Positions 25,405 through 33,635 are shown, counted from the first letter of the stretch. The stretch: DNA of 64,000 bases from Faecalibacterium sp. I4-3-84 (GCF_023347255.1 NZ_CP094466.1:806001-870000); one strand, 5' to 3'. The notes: generated from the letters alone by a model not told the origin. A program made the numbers and translations.

Positions 25405-26488
25405 GCTGCTTTTCCTTCCTTTCCAGCGCCAGCGCGATCAGCCGGTCGATGAGCTGCGGCACCGGCAGGCCCTCGTGCTCCATCAGCTTGGGGTACATGC
25501 TGATGGACGTGAAGCCCGGGAAGGTGTTGATCTCGTTGATCAGCACCCGGCCAGTACCCTTTTCCACAAAGAAATCGCAGCGGGCAAGGCCCTCGCAATT
25601 CAGGGCAGTGTAGGCCATGGCGGCGTAGGTCTTCACCTCGTCCAGCTTTGCTTCCGGCAGGTGAGCCGGGATGACGGTCTGGCTCACGCCGTTCTTGTAC
25701 TTGTCGTCGTAGGTATAGAACTCGGCACCGGCAAGGATCTCGCCCGGACGGGTCGCCACGGCGGGGTCGGAGCCGATCACGGCGCACTCCACTTCCTGTC
25801 CATCCACAAAGGCTTCAAACACCACCTTGCGGTCGTTTTCCAATGCAAGGTCGATGGCCTTTTTCAGCTCGTCACGGCTGGACACCTTGGAGATGCCCAC
25901 GCTGGAACCGGCGTTTGCGGGTTTGACGAACACAGGCCAGCCCAGCTTCTTTTCCACACCCTCGCACACGCCTTCCAGATCGGACTCGATCTCCCAGCGG
26001 TCGGCAGCCAGCCATCTGGTGTGGGGCACACCGTTGGCCTCGAACAGAGCATTGGCCACGGCTTTGTCCATGCACACCGCGCTTGCCAGCACGCCGCAGC
26101 CCACGTAGGGGATGCCGGCCAGCTCCAGCAAGCCCTGCACCGTGCCATCCTCGCCCCACAGGCCGTGCAGCACCGGGATGACCACATCCACATGCACTTT
26201 TTCCACATGGCCTTCCGGGGTGAACAGGATCATGCCGTGGTCGGCGCGGTCCGGACTGATGACGCAGGCCATATTGCCTGCCAGCTCTTCCCAGCTGCCA
26301 TCGGCCATCTGGGCGGCCGTGGCCTCGGTGTACAACCAGCGGCCCTCCTTGGTGATGCCCACAGTGAGCACCTCATATTTTTCACGGTCAATGTTGTTGA
26401 CGAAGTTGCCCACAGAAACGCGGCTGACCTCGTGCTCGCTGGACATACCGCCGAACAGCAGCACAACGCACATTTTTTCAGACTGCAT
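25397..26488 (-). CDS. ddl: D-alanine-D-alanine ligase
   Basis: 363 residues. ATP-grasp enzyme joining two D-alanines for the peptidoglycan stem. N-terminal VVLLFGGMSSEHEVSRVS, the central GEDGTVQGLLELAGIPYVGCGV, ATP-grasp segments WPVFVKPANAGSSVGISK and EAFVDGQEVECAVIG, and C-terminal RCDFFVEKGTGRVLINEINTFPGFTSISMYPKL with metal ligands. First gene of the ddl-murI-DUF1934-argS operon, with its own promoter at 26575-26603. A D-Ser or D-Lac variant is not suggested by the visible motifs but cannot be excluded. Confidence 0.93.
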   Translation of the reverse strand: MQSEKMCVVLLFGGMSSEHEVSRVSVGNFVNNIDREKYEVLTVGITKEGRWLYTEATAAQMADGSWEELAGNMACVISPDRADHGMILFTPEGHVEKVHVDVVIPVLHGLWGEDGTVQGLLELAGIPYVGCGVLASAVCMDKAVANALFEANGVPHTRWLAADRWEIESDLEGVCEGVEKKLGWPVFVKPANAGSSVGISKVSSRDELKKAIDLALENDRKVVFEAFVDGQEVECAVIGSDPAVATRPGEILAGAEFYTYDDKYKNGVSQTVIPAHLPEAKLDEVKTYAAMAYTALNCEGLARCDFFVEKGTGRVLINEINTFPGFTSISMYPKLMEHEGLPVPQLIDRLIALALERKEKQHG

Positions 26489-26509
26489 GATAACTCTCTC
26501 CTATTTATA

Positions 26510-26539
26510 AAGCCCAAGACCTGGAAGCCCAAGACCTGG
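26510..26539. repeat. Tandem 15-nt duplication in the ddl leader
   Basis: AAGCCCAAGACCTGG occurs twice with no gap, between the promoter and the start codon of ddl. Confidence 0.8.
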
Positions 26540-26574
26540 GTGGGATATAACCGGTAAAAATGCCGTTCTGGCTT

Positions 26575-26603
26575 ATTATACAATATCTATGCGCGCGATG
26601 CAA
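26575..26603 (-). promoter_or_regulatory. Promoter of the ddl operon
   Basis: Minus strand TTGCAT (26598-26603), 17-nt spacer, perfect TATAAT (26575-26580). Confidence 0.75.
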
Positions 26604-26679
26604 GCAGAATGCCAAAAAGCTGCCGGTGGGTAAAAGAGATATTTTTCAAAAAAACTTTCCAAAAATCGAAGATTTCCGC

Positions 26680-26708
26680 TTGACGGATGGAAAAGTGCGT
26701 GGTACAAT
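26680..26708 (+). promoter_or_regulatory. Promoter of the rpmG-secE-nusG-rplKA operon
   Basis: TTGACG (26680-26685), 17-nt spacer, TACAAT (26703-26708). The leader of about 95 nt holds small inverted repeats (CCTG/CAGG, TTGCGG/CCGCAA). Confidence 0.75.
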
Positions 26709-26811
26709 GATATCACCTCTTTTGCGGGGTTATTAAGTGCGCCTGTTTTACAGGTACCACCCGCAACCCGAGGGAGGTTCAAAACAACCGTTATAATGGA
26801 GGTGTCAACAA

Positions 26812-26961
26812 ATGACCGTTAAAATCACTCTGGCCTGCACCGAGTGCAAGCAGCGCAACTACAACACCACGAAGAACAAGAAGAACAACCCCGATCGTCT
26901 CGAGATGAAGAAGTATTGCCGTTTCTGCAAGAAGCACACCGTTCATCGCGAAACCAAGTAA
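26812..26961 (+). CDS. rpmG: 50S ribosomal protein L33
   Basis: 49 residues, full length for L33. ATG at 26812 with GGAGG 9 nt upstream. The protein has two CxxC knuckles (CTEC and CRFC) for a zinc ribbon, so it is the zinc-binding form, and the typical basic run [20 protein letters not shown]. Its place directly before secE-nusG is the usual Firmicute order. Confidence 0.95.
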   Translation: MTVKITLACTECKQRNYNTTKNKKNNPDRLEMKKYCRFCKKHTVHRETK

Positions 26962-26977
26962 GAAAGGCGGACGCATC

Positions 26978-27229
26978 ATGGCAGACAAAACCGAGAACAA
27001 GCCGGGCTTTGTGGCCAGAGCAAAGGCCGCTGTGAAGAACTTCTTTGGCAAGTGTGCCAAGTTCTTCCGCGACACCAAGAGCGAGCTGAAGAAGGTGGTG
27101 TGGCCGTCCAAAGAGGACGTTAAGACCAACACCATCGTCGTGCTCGTGACCGTCGCCATCGCAGCGGTCGTGATGATCCTGCTGGATGCCATCTTCGGCG
27201 GCATCCTGGGCTTGATCATCGGCGCCTGA
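26978..27229 (+). CDS. secE: Preprotein translocase subunit SecE
   Basis: 83 residues with one C-terminal membrane helix (IVVLVTVAIAAVVMILLDAIF) and the conserved amphipathic block FFRDTKSELKKVVWPSKEDV just before it. SecE clamps the SecY channel in the inner membrane. The 17-nt gap from rpmG carries an AGAAAGG site. The N-terminus (about 25 residues) is longer and more basic than the minimum form. Confidence 0.95.
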   Translation: MADKTENKPGFVARAKAAVKNFFGKCAKFFRDTKSELKKVVWPSKEDVKTNTIVVLVTVAIAAVVMILLDAIFGGILGLIIGA

Positions 27230-27259
27230 GAATCATCTTGAAACGGAGGGCAGACCAAA

Positions 27260-27793
27260 ATGGAAGAACAATCCAATGAGGCACTTTGGTATGTAGTGCA
27301 TACCTATTCCGGCTATGAGAACAAGGTCGCGAACGATCTGCAGACCATGGTGGAGAACCGTCATCTGCAGGATCTGATCTGCGATATCAAGGTTCCCGTC
27401 GAGATGGTTCCCGAAATTGACAAGAACGGCAAGCAGAAGATGGTGGAGCACAAGCTCTTCCCCGGCTACGTTCTGGTCAAAATGGTGATGAACGACGATA
27501 CCTGGTACGTGGTGCGCAATACGCGCGGCTGCACCGGCTTCGTCGGCCCCGCATCCAAGCCCGTTCCCCTCTCTGCTGAAGAAGTAGAGAAGATGGGCGT
27601 GGAAAAGGCTGCACCTCTGGCAGTCGACTTCAACGTCGGCGACACCGTGCAGATCACCGCCGGTCCTCTGGAAGGCTTTATGGGCCTTGTGGAGGAGATC
27701 GATACCGAGAACTTCAAAGTGAAGCTCAAGGTCAACATGTTCGGCCGCGAGACCCCCGCAGAGGTGGAGATCGGTCAGGTCGAGCTGCCGTAA
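27260..27793 (+). CDS. nusG: Transcription termination/antitermination factor NusG
   Basis: 177 residues: NGN domain (ALWYVVHTYSGYENKVANDL..., LFPGYVLVKMVM, WYVVRNTRGCTGFVG) and the C-terminal KOW domain (FNVGDTVQITAGPLEGFMG). Binds RNA polymerase and affects pausing, Rho action and coupling with ribosomes. A CGGAGGG site precedes the ATG. Operon member between secE and rplK. Confidence 0.97.
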   Translation: MEEQSNEALWYVVHTYSGYENKVANDLQTMVENRHLQDLICDIKVPVEMVPEIDKNGKQKMVEHKLFPGYVLVKMVMNDDTWYVVRNTRGCTGFVGPASKPVPLSAEEVEKMGVEKAAPLAVDFNVGDTVQITAGPLEGFMGLVEEIDTENFKVKLKVNMFGRETPAEVEIGQVELP

Positions 27794-27821
27794 CCAACCG
27801 GCTCAAATCGTTTACCAAGGT

Positions 27822-27895
27822 AAGACCGCAGTGCGGTTCTTATAGAGCGTGTGCACTGTGCACATGCTCGTGGGAGGCACGGAGACACCGTGCCG
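27822..27895 (+). promoter_or_regulatory. Structured leader of rplK
   Basis: Three hairpins in a row in the 136 nt between nusG and rplK: ACCGCA/TGCGGT, AGCGTGTGCA/TGCACATGCT and GGCACGG/CCGTGCC. A candidate site for autogenous control by L1, by analogy with other bacteria. Confidence 0.45.
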
Positions 27896-27929
27896 CAACT
27901 CACCACAGATTTTTGGAGGTGCATTTATT

Positions 27930-28355
27930 ATGGCACAGAAAGTTACTGGCTACATTAAGCTGCAGATCGAGGCCGGCAAGGCAACTCCGGCTCCCCCTGT
28001 TGGCCCTGCTCTGGGTCAGAAGGGTGTCAACATCATGGCATTCACCAAGGAGTTCAACGAGCGTACCAAGAACCAGATGGGTTATGTGATCCCCGTCGTC
28101 ATCACTGTGTATGCTGACCGCTCCTTCAGCTTCATCACCAAGACTCCTCCGGCAGCCGTTCTGATCAAGAAGGCAGCTGGCATCAACACCGCTTCCGGCA
28201 AGCCCAACAAGGAAAAGGTCGCTTCTCTGACCGCCGCTCAGGTGGAAGAGATCGCCAAGACCAAGATGCCCGACCTGAACGCTGCTTCTCTGGAAGCTGC
28301 ATGCAGCATGGTTCGCGGCACCTGCCGTTCCATGGGTGTCACCGTCGAGGGCTGA
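27930..28355 (+). CDS. rplK: 50S ribosomal protein L11
   Basis: 141 residues from the ATG at 27930 (TTGGAGG site), the exact usual length. N-terminal [37 protein letters not shown]-type sequence with its proline-rich loop, and C-terminal rRNA-binding domain ending [13 protein letters not shown]11 forms the GTPase-associated centre with 23S rRNA. Longer upstream frames were not used because they lack a ribosome site at the start. Confidence 0.97.
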   Translation: MAQKVTGYIKLQIEAGKATPAPPVGPALGQKGVNIMAFTKEFNERTKNQMGYVIPVVITVYADRSFSFITKTPPAAVLIKKAAGINTASGKPNKEKVASLTAAQVEEIAKTKMPDLNAASLEAACSMVRGTCRSMGVTVEG

Positions 28356-28412
28356 GACATAAACAGTGGGAGGGCATAAAACTGCCCGCATGACCACACA
28401 GGAGGATATACA

Positions 28413-29105
28413 ATGAAACATGGCAAGCACTATGTCGACGCTGCAAAGCTGGTCGATTCTACTAAGGCATATGATGTGAACGAGGCTCTGGAGCTGGCTT
28501 GCAAGACCGCTTCTGCCAAGTTCGACGAGACTGTTGAGCTGCACGTCCGTCTGGGCGTTGACGGCCGTCACGCTGACCAGCAGGTCCGCGGCGCTGTCGT
28601 TCTGCCCAACGGCACCGGCAAGACCGTCCGCGTCTGCGCGATCGCCAAGGGTCCCGCAGCTGCCGCTGCTGAGGCTGCTGGCGCTGATATCGTCGGTGAT
28701 GACGAGCTGATCGCAAAGATCGCCGGCGGCTTCATGGATTTCGACGTTGTCGTGACCACTCCCGATATGATGGGCCGCGTTGGCCGTCTCGGTAAGGTCC
28801 TGGGCCCCCGCGGCCTGATGCCGAACCCCAAGGCCGGCACCGTTGCTCCCGACCTGGGCAAGGCTGTTTCTGAGGCCAAGGCTGGTAAGATCGAGTACCG
28901 TCTGGACAAGCAGAACATCATCCATGTGCCCGTGGGCAAGGCTTCTTTCGGTGCAGAGAAGCTGTACGCCAACCTGGACACTGTGATGGAGGCTATTGCC
29001 AAGGCAAAGCCCGCTGCAGCAAAGGGTACCTACTTCAAGAGCGCTACCATCGCCACCACCATGGGCCCTGGCATCCGTCTGAACACCCTGAAGTACGGCG
29101 TCTGA
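28413..29105 (+). CDS. rplA: 50S ribosomal protein L1
   Basis: 230 residues, normal. Blocks: [34 protein letters not shown] (usual 'DprxaDQ'), [17 protein letters not shown], and [25 protein letters not shown] with the RNA-binding glycine-rich segment. Builds the L1 stalk and often represses its own operon by binding the leader mRNA. A GGAGG site precedes the ATG. Last gene before the L10 leader promoter. Confidence 0.97.
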   Translation: MKHGKHYVDAAKLVDSTKAYDVNEALELACKTASAKFDETVELHVRLGVDGRHADQQVRGAVVLPNGTGKTVRVCAIAKGPAAAAAEAAGADIVGDDELIAKIAGGFMDFDVVVTTPDMMGRVGRLGKVLGPRGLMPNPKAGTVAPDLGKAVSEAKAGKIEYRLDKQNIIHVPVGKASFGAEKLYANLDTVMEAIAKAKPAAAKGTYFKSATIATTMGPGIRLNTLKYGV

Positions 29106-29179
29106 TTTGAAGTTCTGATCGTTTTTCTGCCGTTCGTATGGGCGGCAGAAAAATTTTGTCAGAAAATTTCAAAAAAGAC

Positions 29180-29208
29180 TTGACAACTCCGCACGTCTGC
29201 GGTAAAAT
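29180..29208 (+). promoter_or_regulatory. Promoter of rplJ-rplL
   Basis: Perfect TTGACA (29180-29185), 17-nt spacer, TAAAAT (29203-29208). Confidence 0.8.
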
Positions 29209-29213
29209 AATCA

Positions 29214-29331
29214 TGCTGTTTTTGAGACAGCAGGTACTGGAGTCCAGTGTAAGGCTATGCCGCCTGCCGAGAAACGTGCGTAAAGTTGTTTTATGCCTCT
29301 TTCTCGACCAAGTGCGGGAAAGAGGCTTTTT
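29214..29331 (+). promoter_or_regulatory. Ribosomal protein L10 leader with attenuator
   Basis: The leader between promoter and rplJ carries the L10-leader landmarks (folded region with GGAGTCCAG, TGCCGCCTGCCGAGAAACG) and ends in an intrinsic terminator, GCCTCTTTC (29295-29303) / GAAAGAGGC (29318-29326) plus five T. Binding of L10(L12)4 to the leader is expected to favour termination. Confidence 0.75.
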
Positions 29332-29381
29332 CATACTTGCTCCGGTTTTCGATACAAGTTTTTGAAACGAGGTGAAACCGA

Positions 29382-29897
29382 ATGCCCAGTGCAAAGATTC
29401 TTTCTGAAAAGCAGGCTTATGTCGCTGATCTGAAGGCAAAGTTTGAGAGTGCGGTTTCCGGCTGCGTCGTCGCTTACGGCGGCATTAACGTCGAGAACGA
29501 CACCAAGCTCCGTAAGGAGCTGCGTGAGGCAGGCGTCGATTACATGGTCGTGAAGAACACCATGCTGCGTCTGGCTGTCAAGGGTACCTCTCTGGAGGGC
29601 CTGGCTGAGCAGTTCAAGGGCGATACCGCTATCGCTTTTGCTCACGAAGCGGATCCCATGTCCGCTGCCCGCATCCTGTGCAAGTATCAGGATGGCGATA
29701 AGTCCAAGAAGTTCGTCGTGAAGGCTGGCTTCATGGAAGGCAAGGTCATGGACGCTGCCGAGACCAACGCAATCGCAAAGCTGCCCAACCGCGAAGGCAT
29801 GCTGTCCATGTTCGCAGGCGCCCTCACCAGCACTCTGTCTGGTCTGGCCGTTGCAATGCAGGCTTATGCCGACAAGCAGGAGGAGCCCGCTGCCTGA
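29382..29897 (+). CDS. rplJ: 50S ribosomal protein L10
   Basis: 171 residues. Globular N-terminal domain (KILSEKQAYVADLKAKFES, VVAYGGINVENDTKLRKELREAGVDYMVVKNTMLRLA) and a C-terminal helix that carries the L7/L12 dimers. An AACGAGGTG site precedes the ATG at 29382. Anchors the stalk on 23S rRNA and represses its own operon through the leader upstream. Confidence 0.97.
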   Translation: MPSAKILSEKQAYVADLKAKFESAVSGCVVAYGGINVENDTKLRKELREAGVDYMVVKNTMLRLAVKGTSLEGLAEQFKGDTAIAFAHEADPMSAARILCKYQDGDKSKKFVVKAGFMEGKVMDAAETNAIAKLPNREGMLSMFAGALTSTLSGLAVAMQAYADKQEEPAA

Positions 29898-29970
29898 TGG
29901 CCGCGTGACTGCTGCTTAAACAAAACAAAAAACTAACAAACAAAACCATTGATATTGGAGGGTTACTACT

Positions 29971-30345
29971 ATGGCTTCTGAGAAGATTACTGCCATCATC
30001 GACTCCGTTAAGGAGCTGTCCGTTCTGGAGCTGAAGGAACTGATCGACGCTTACTGCGAAGAGTTCGGTGTTTCCGCTGTTGCTGCTGCTGCTCCCGCTG
30101 CTGCTGGCGCTGCTGCTGCCGCTGAGGAAGAGAAGACCGAGTTCGACGTCATCCTGGCTGAGGCTGGCGCTACCAAGATGCAGGTCATCAAGCTGGTGAA
30201 GGAGATCACCGGTCTGGGCCTGAAGGAAGCTAAGGCTATCGTCGATGGCGCTCCCAAGGCTGTCAAGGAGAAGGTCTCCAAGGCTGAGGCTGAGGACATC
30301 CAGAAGAAGCTGACCGAAGCTGGCGCTAAGGTCGAGGTCAAGTAA
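29971..30345 (+). CDS. rplL: 50S ribosomal protein L7/L12
   Basis: 124 residues: N-terminal dimerisation helices ([29 protein letters not shown]), an alanine-rich hinge (about 35-52) and the C-terminal factor-binding domain ([23 protein letters not shown]...[17 protein letters not shown]). A GGAGG site precedes the ATG. A strong terminator follows; rpoB and rpoC, which come next in most bacteria, are not here. Confidence 0.97.
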   Translation: MASEKITAIIDSVKELSVLELKELIDAYCEEFGVSAVAAAAPAAAGAAAAAEEEKTEFDVILAEAGATKMQVIKLVKEITGLGLKEAKAIVDGAPKAVKEKVSKAEAEDIQKKLTEAGAKVEVK

Positions 30346-30382
30346 TTGAACCTCTTCTGAGAGTCGTTCATTCTTGAACAAT

Positions 30383-30419
30383 GAGGTGCCCGTACCGAAA
30401 GGTGCGGGCATCTTTTTTT
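30383..30419 (+). terminator. Terminator after rplL
   Basis: Stem GAGGTGCCCGTACC / GGTGCGGGCATC with GAAA loop, followed by seven T. Confidence 0.85.
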
Positions 30420-30458
30420 GTTTGATGATCGGCATGTCTTTTCCGCATTCAAAAACTA

Positions 30459-30467
30459 TGCTATACT
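30459..30467 (+). promoter_or_regulatory. Extended -10 promoter of the aldo/keto reductase gene
   Basis: TGC-TATACT, about 57 nt before the start codon, with a weak -35. Confidence 0.5.
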
Positions 30468-30524
30468 GTTCTCAACAGGAGGAACGGTAGAGCCTTTGTC
30501 CCCTCTGCCGCAAAAAGAGAGTTT

Positions 30525-31661
30525 ATGGAGCACCGCAACTGGAACAAAAACAACATCCGCACTTCCCTTTTGGGCTACGGCTGTATGCGCTTTCCCATCA
30601 AAGCCGACGGCACCATTGACGAAGAGCGCGCCGAAGCTTTGCTGAACACCGCTAAGGCCGCCGGTGTCAACTACTTCGATACTGCCTATCCCTATCACAA
30701 CGGCCAGAGTGAGCCGTTTGTGGGCCGCGTGATCGCCAAATGGGACCGCAGCAGCTTTTATCTTGCCACCAAAATGCCGCTGTGGAACTGCAAAAGCCTG
30801 GACGATGCCAAGCGCATTTTTGAAGAGCAGCTGCAGCGGCTGGGCGTGGACTACATCGACTTCTACCTGCTGCACTCCCTGCACAAGGCCCGGTACGAAA
30901 AGGCAAAAGCCATGGGCCTTGTGGACTGGCTGTGGCAGCAGAAGGCCGCAGGACGCATCCGGAACTTTGGGTTTTCCTGCCATGACAACTCTGCCGGATT
31001 TGAGTATATTCTGCGCGACCAGCCGTGGGATTTCTGCCAGCTGCAATACAATTATCTGGACCGGGACGACCGTGCCGAGGAGATCTCCGGCGACCGGGGC
31101 TATCAGCTGACCGAAGAATGCGGCGTGCCGCTTATCATCATGGAGCCCATCAAGGGCGGCACGCTGGCATCCCTGCCTGCAGATGCCGCCGCACCGCTGC
31201 ACGCCCTGCGTCCGGATGCCACCGATGCCTCCTGGGCGCTGCGCTGGGTGGGCAGCCACAAAAACGTGCATGTGATCCTCTCCGGCATGAGTGCTGAGGA
31301 TCAGCTGACCGACAACCTTGCCACCTTTGGCCATTTTGAACCGCTTTCCCCCGCCGAAAATGCCGCTGTGGAAAGCGTAGCCAACGAGCTGCACCGCCGC
31401 ATCAAGATTGGCTGCACCGGCTGCCGGTACTGTATGCCCTGCCCCATGGGGGTGGACATCCCGGACAATTTCAGCATCTGGAACAAGCTGGGCATGTTCG
31501 GCCAGAAGGATGCCATCAAGGCCCAGTGGGCCGAGCACTTCCCGGACAGCGAAAAGGCTCTGCACTGCGTGCGCTGCGGCAAATGTGAGGCAGTCTGCCC
31601 GCAAAAGCTGCCCATCCGCGATTCTCTGGCACAACTGCAAAAGGAGCTGGACGCACTGTAA
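30525..31661 (+). CDS. Aldo/keto reductase with C-terminal [4Fe-4S] ferredoxin domain
   Basis: 378 residues. The TIM barrel (1 to about 285) has the catalytic tetrad: Asp52 and Tyr57 in FDTAYPYHNG, Lys83 in ATKMP and His117 in YLLHSLH. The C-terminal part carries two cysteine sets, CTGCRYCMPCPMGVDIP and CVRCGKCEAVCPQKLP, able to hold two [4Fe-4S] clusters. This ferredoxin-tailed subgroup is common in anaerobes and probably links carbonyl reduction to ferredoxin-level electrons; substrate unknown. Single gene with its own promoter. Confidence 0.9.
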   Translation: MEHRNWNKNNIRTSLLGYGCMRFPIKADGTIDEERAEALLNTAKAAGVNYFDTAYPYHNGQSEPFVGRVIAKWDRSSFYLATKMPLWNCKSLDDAKRIFEEQLQRLGVDYIDFYLLHSLHKARYEKAKAMGLVDWLWQQKAAGRIRNFGFSCHDNSAGFEYILRDQPWDFCQLQYNYLDRDDRAEEISGDRGYQLTEECGVPLIIMEPIKGGTLASLPADAAAPLHALRPDATDASWALRWVGSHKNVHVILSGMSAEDQLTDNLATFGHFEPLSPAENAAVESVANELHRRIKIGCTGCRYCMPCPMGVDIPDNFSIWNKLGMFGQKDAIKAQWAEHFPDSEKALHCVRCGKCEAVCPQKLPIRDSLAQLQKELDAL

Positions 31662-31760
31662 CTCCTTCCGTCATCGCTGCGCGATGCCACTTCCCTCAAA
31701 GAGGGAGGCTTTAAGGCCCCATCTCTGAGGGGGCTGTCGCCGCAGGCGGCTGGGGGAGTT
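31660..31760. repeat. Palindromic repeat, shortened copy
   Basis: Starts AACTCCTTCCGTCA and ends GGGGGAGTT, with the internal GCCACTTCCCTC/GAGGGAGGC hairpin. It abuts the stop codon of the reductase gene. Diverged member of the family at 22093 and 35345. Confidence 0.6.
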
Positions 31761-31764
31761 TCAT

Positions 31765-31809
31765 AACAAAAAAGACCGTCACACGTTTTTCGTGCAACGG
31801 TCTTTTTTA
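31765..31809 (-). terminator. Bidirectional terminator between convergent genes
   Basis: AAAAAAGACCGT / ACGGTCTTTTTT with an inner CACG/CGTG hairpin; serves both the reductase gene and the GntR gene. Confidence 0.8.
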
Positions 31810-31817
31810 TGCAGTTC

Positions 31818-32477
31818 TTACCACAGCCGGATGACCTTGATCACGCTTTCAGCCTTATCGCGGGCCAGCTCCAGATGGTGCTGCAGGGAATCTGCAGCAC
31901 TGTCCCAGTTGTCGGCCAGAGCGGCATCCAGAATTTCCAGATGTTCGTCACAGGTCTGCTCCTGATTGATCATGCTCACCTTGCCGGTCATGATGCGGAA
32001 GCGGGTGTTCAGACCGGTGATGCGGTCATACGCCGAACGCAGGTACTTGTTGGGCAAAGTGCTCATGAGCAGTTCGTGGAACTCATCGTCCGACTCGCAG
32101 AAGTCGGTGATGCTGTCCGGGTGATGCATCAACTCGGCAAATGTCTCCAGCTGTTCCCGCGGGATGCCGCTGCCATAAGTACGCAGGGCGTAAGGCTCCA
32201 CCAGCAGGCGCATCTCGAACATGCTGTGCACGTCCTCCTCGGTGATGCCGGAAACCATCAGGCCCTTCTTGGGCAGAATGGTGATCAGGCCTTCCTGCTC
32301 CAAGCGGCCAAGAGCATCCCGCATGGGGGTGCGGCTGATGTTGCCCATCTCGGCACAAAGCTTTTGCTCGTTCAAAAACTCGTTGGGCCGATACTCGCAG
32401 TTCAGGATCTTGGTCTTAAGGTACTGGTATGCCTGCAGCTTCAGGCTCGGTTTGGTCTGCGACTCCATTTCTTTCAT
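31818..32477 (-). CDS. GntR-family regulator with FCD domain
   Basis: 219 residues from the ATG at 32477 (AGGAG 11 nt upstream). N-terminal winged helix (LQAYQYLKTKILNCEYRPNEFLNEQKLCAEMGNISRTPMRDALGRLEQEGLITILPKKG) and C-terminal all-helical FCD domain, which binds a small ligand and often a metal (His in MHHPDS, DDEFHELL). FadR-type proteins repress catabolic genes until an organic acid binds. No obvious target gene is adjacent; a perfect palindrome (32607-32623) lies in its upstream region. Confidence 0.88.
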   Translation of the reverse strand: MKEMESQTKPSLKLQAYQYLKTKILNCEYRPNEFLNEQKLCAEMGNISRTPMRDALGRLEQEGLITILPKKGLMVSGITEEDVHSMFEMRLLVEPYALRTYGSGIPREQLETFAELMHHPDSITDFCESDDEFHELLMSTLPNKYLRSAYDRITGLNTRFRIMTGKVSMINQEQTCDEHLEILDAALADNWDSAADSLQHHLELARDKAESVIKVIRLW

Positions 32478-32606
32478 GTTCTGCACAACTCCTATTCCCT
32501 TTTCCCTTGCAAAGAAAAAGGTTCTTCTCCTATAATACTCTGGGGCGCATGCTTTCTACTTCAAAGCATCTTGTATTCTTGCTGCAATCCAAGTAGTATT
32601 CCAGTT

Positions 32607-32623
32607 CTATTATTCCATAATAG
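32607..32623. promoter_or_regulatory. Perfect palindrome, possible operator
   Basis: CTATTAT-TCC-ATAATAG in the AT-rich 343-nt region between the divergent GntR and Fur-family genes. Confidence 0.3.
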
Positions 32624-32757
32624 GGCAATTATTACAATACTTTTTTGTGAACTTTGGCGCGTTTTATGTTTTATCTAATTTTTATGTTTCATTTTTGCCA
32701 AAATCTACAAGTTTTTTTGTGCTTGTAGCCAATGCTGCTTCTTTTGGCCCGGTTCTT

Positions 32758-32786
32758 TTGCATCCAACACAAAAATATGCTACAAT
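32758..32786 (+). promoter_or_regulatory. Promoter of the Fur-family gene
   Basis: TTGCAT (32758-32763), 17-nt spacer, TACAAT (32781-32786), with extended -10 TGC. Confidence 0.7.
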
Positions 32787-32820
32787 GTAAAAAATATTGA
32801 AAAGGGTGTGGATCTCTCTT

Positions 32821-33306
32821 ATGGCACGAAGCGACGGCTACAATACCAAGACCCGTCAACTGATTTTAGATTATCTCATCAACAACCGGCAGCACGCGGT
32901 GAGTGCTTCCAACATTCTGGAACATTTGGAAGAGCAGGGCGCAAGCCCCAACCCCACCACGGTGTACCGCTATCTGGACAAGCTGGCCGGGGAGCAGCGC
33001 ATCATGAAATACGTTGCCGACAAGGGCGAAAAAGCCGTGTTCCAGTACGTAGACGAGGGCCGCCACTGCCGGGAGCATCTGCACCTCAAATGCGTGCAGT
33101 GCGGGCGCATCTATCATCTGGACTGCCACTTCATGGACGAGGTGCGCGCCCACCTGATGGCAGAGCATGGCTTTACCCTGCAGTGCGAGGGCAGCGTTCT
33201 GTATGGTTTGTGCCGCCACTGCGCCCAAAAAGAGGAACAGTCCGACTCTGATGGTCAAACCGTACAAAAATGCGCCTGCTGTGTTGACACGGACAAAAAG
33301 CCGTGA
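32821..33306 (+). CDS. Fur-family metalloregulator
   Basis: 161 residues from the ATG at 32821; in-frame TTG or GTG starts up to 24 nt upstream are possible because an AAGGG lies there. Winged helix (RQLILDYLINNRQHAVSASNILEHLEEQGASPNPTTVYRYLDKLAGEQRI) then a metal-binding domain with HLHLKCVQCGRIYHLDC and a second CRHC pair, the structural zinc site. The very Cys-rich pattern fits Zur or a Fur/PerR variant; the regulatory metal cannot be told. A Ser/Asp-rich tail follows. The T-box promoter begins inside its 3' end. Confidence 0.85.
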   Translation: MARSDGYNTKTRQLILDYLINNRQHAVSASNILEHLEEQGASPNPTTVYRYLDKLAGEQRIMKYVADKGEKAVFQYVDEGRHCREHLHLKCVQCGRIYHLDCHFMDEVRAHLMAEHGFTLQCEGSVLYGLCRHCAQKEEQSDSDGQTVQKCACCVDTDKKP

Positions 33307-33312
33307 TACAAT
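33284..33312 (+). promoter_or_regulatory. Promoter of the asnB T-box leader
   Basis: Perfect TTGACA (33284-33289), 17-nt spacer, TACAAT (33307-33312); overlaps the end of the Fur-family gene. Confidence 0.8.
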
Positions 33313-33317
33313 GCATG

Positions 33318-33613
33318 CAAGAAAAAGCGTTGACCGGGAAAAGTAAGGTTTCAATGTCCTCTTTCAGAGAGTGCGGGTAGGTGGAAGCCGCGCAGAGAGC
33401 GAAACCCGAACGAACACCCGCAAGCTTCCCCCTGAACCTGTTTATGCAGCAGTAGGGGCCGACGTGCGCCGCTCGTTATCGCGGCAGTGCTTTCAACGGG
33501 GAGAGCGCACAAAAGTGACTGGCATGGTTTTATGCCGGTAATTTAGGTGGCACCACGGATACGGCAGCATATTCGTCCTAGCGATTGGGATGAATGAGCT
33601 GCCGTATTTTTTA
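33318..33613 (+). promoter_or_regulatory. T-box riboswitch, Asn-sensing
   Basis: T-box TTTAGGTGGCACCACGG at 33543-33559, followed by terminator ATACGGCAGC / GCTGCCGTAT with a T run (about 33558-33613). Stem I is formed by GGTTTC / GAAACC with the AGAGAG element near 33366 and a distal hairpin. AAC triplets at 33409-33411 and 33413-33415 lie directly 3' of GAAACC at the specifier position, matching asparagine and the downstream gene. Confidence 0.9.
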
Positions 33614-33635
33614 TTTAAAAAGAGGGGTAAGAAAT

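Noticed and set aside
22069-25452. Open frame of more than 1100 codons on the plus strand
   Set aside because: Antisense to argS, DUF1934 and murI, whose motifs are complete; no promoter or ribosome site.
32797-32820. Upstream TTG or GTG starts for the Fur-family gene
   Set aside because: They would add a short stretch (KRVWISL) absent from the family; the ATG at 32821 begins at the usual point, though the AAGGG position leaves some doubt.
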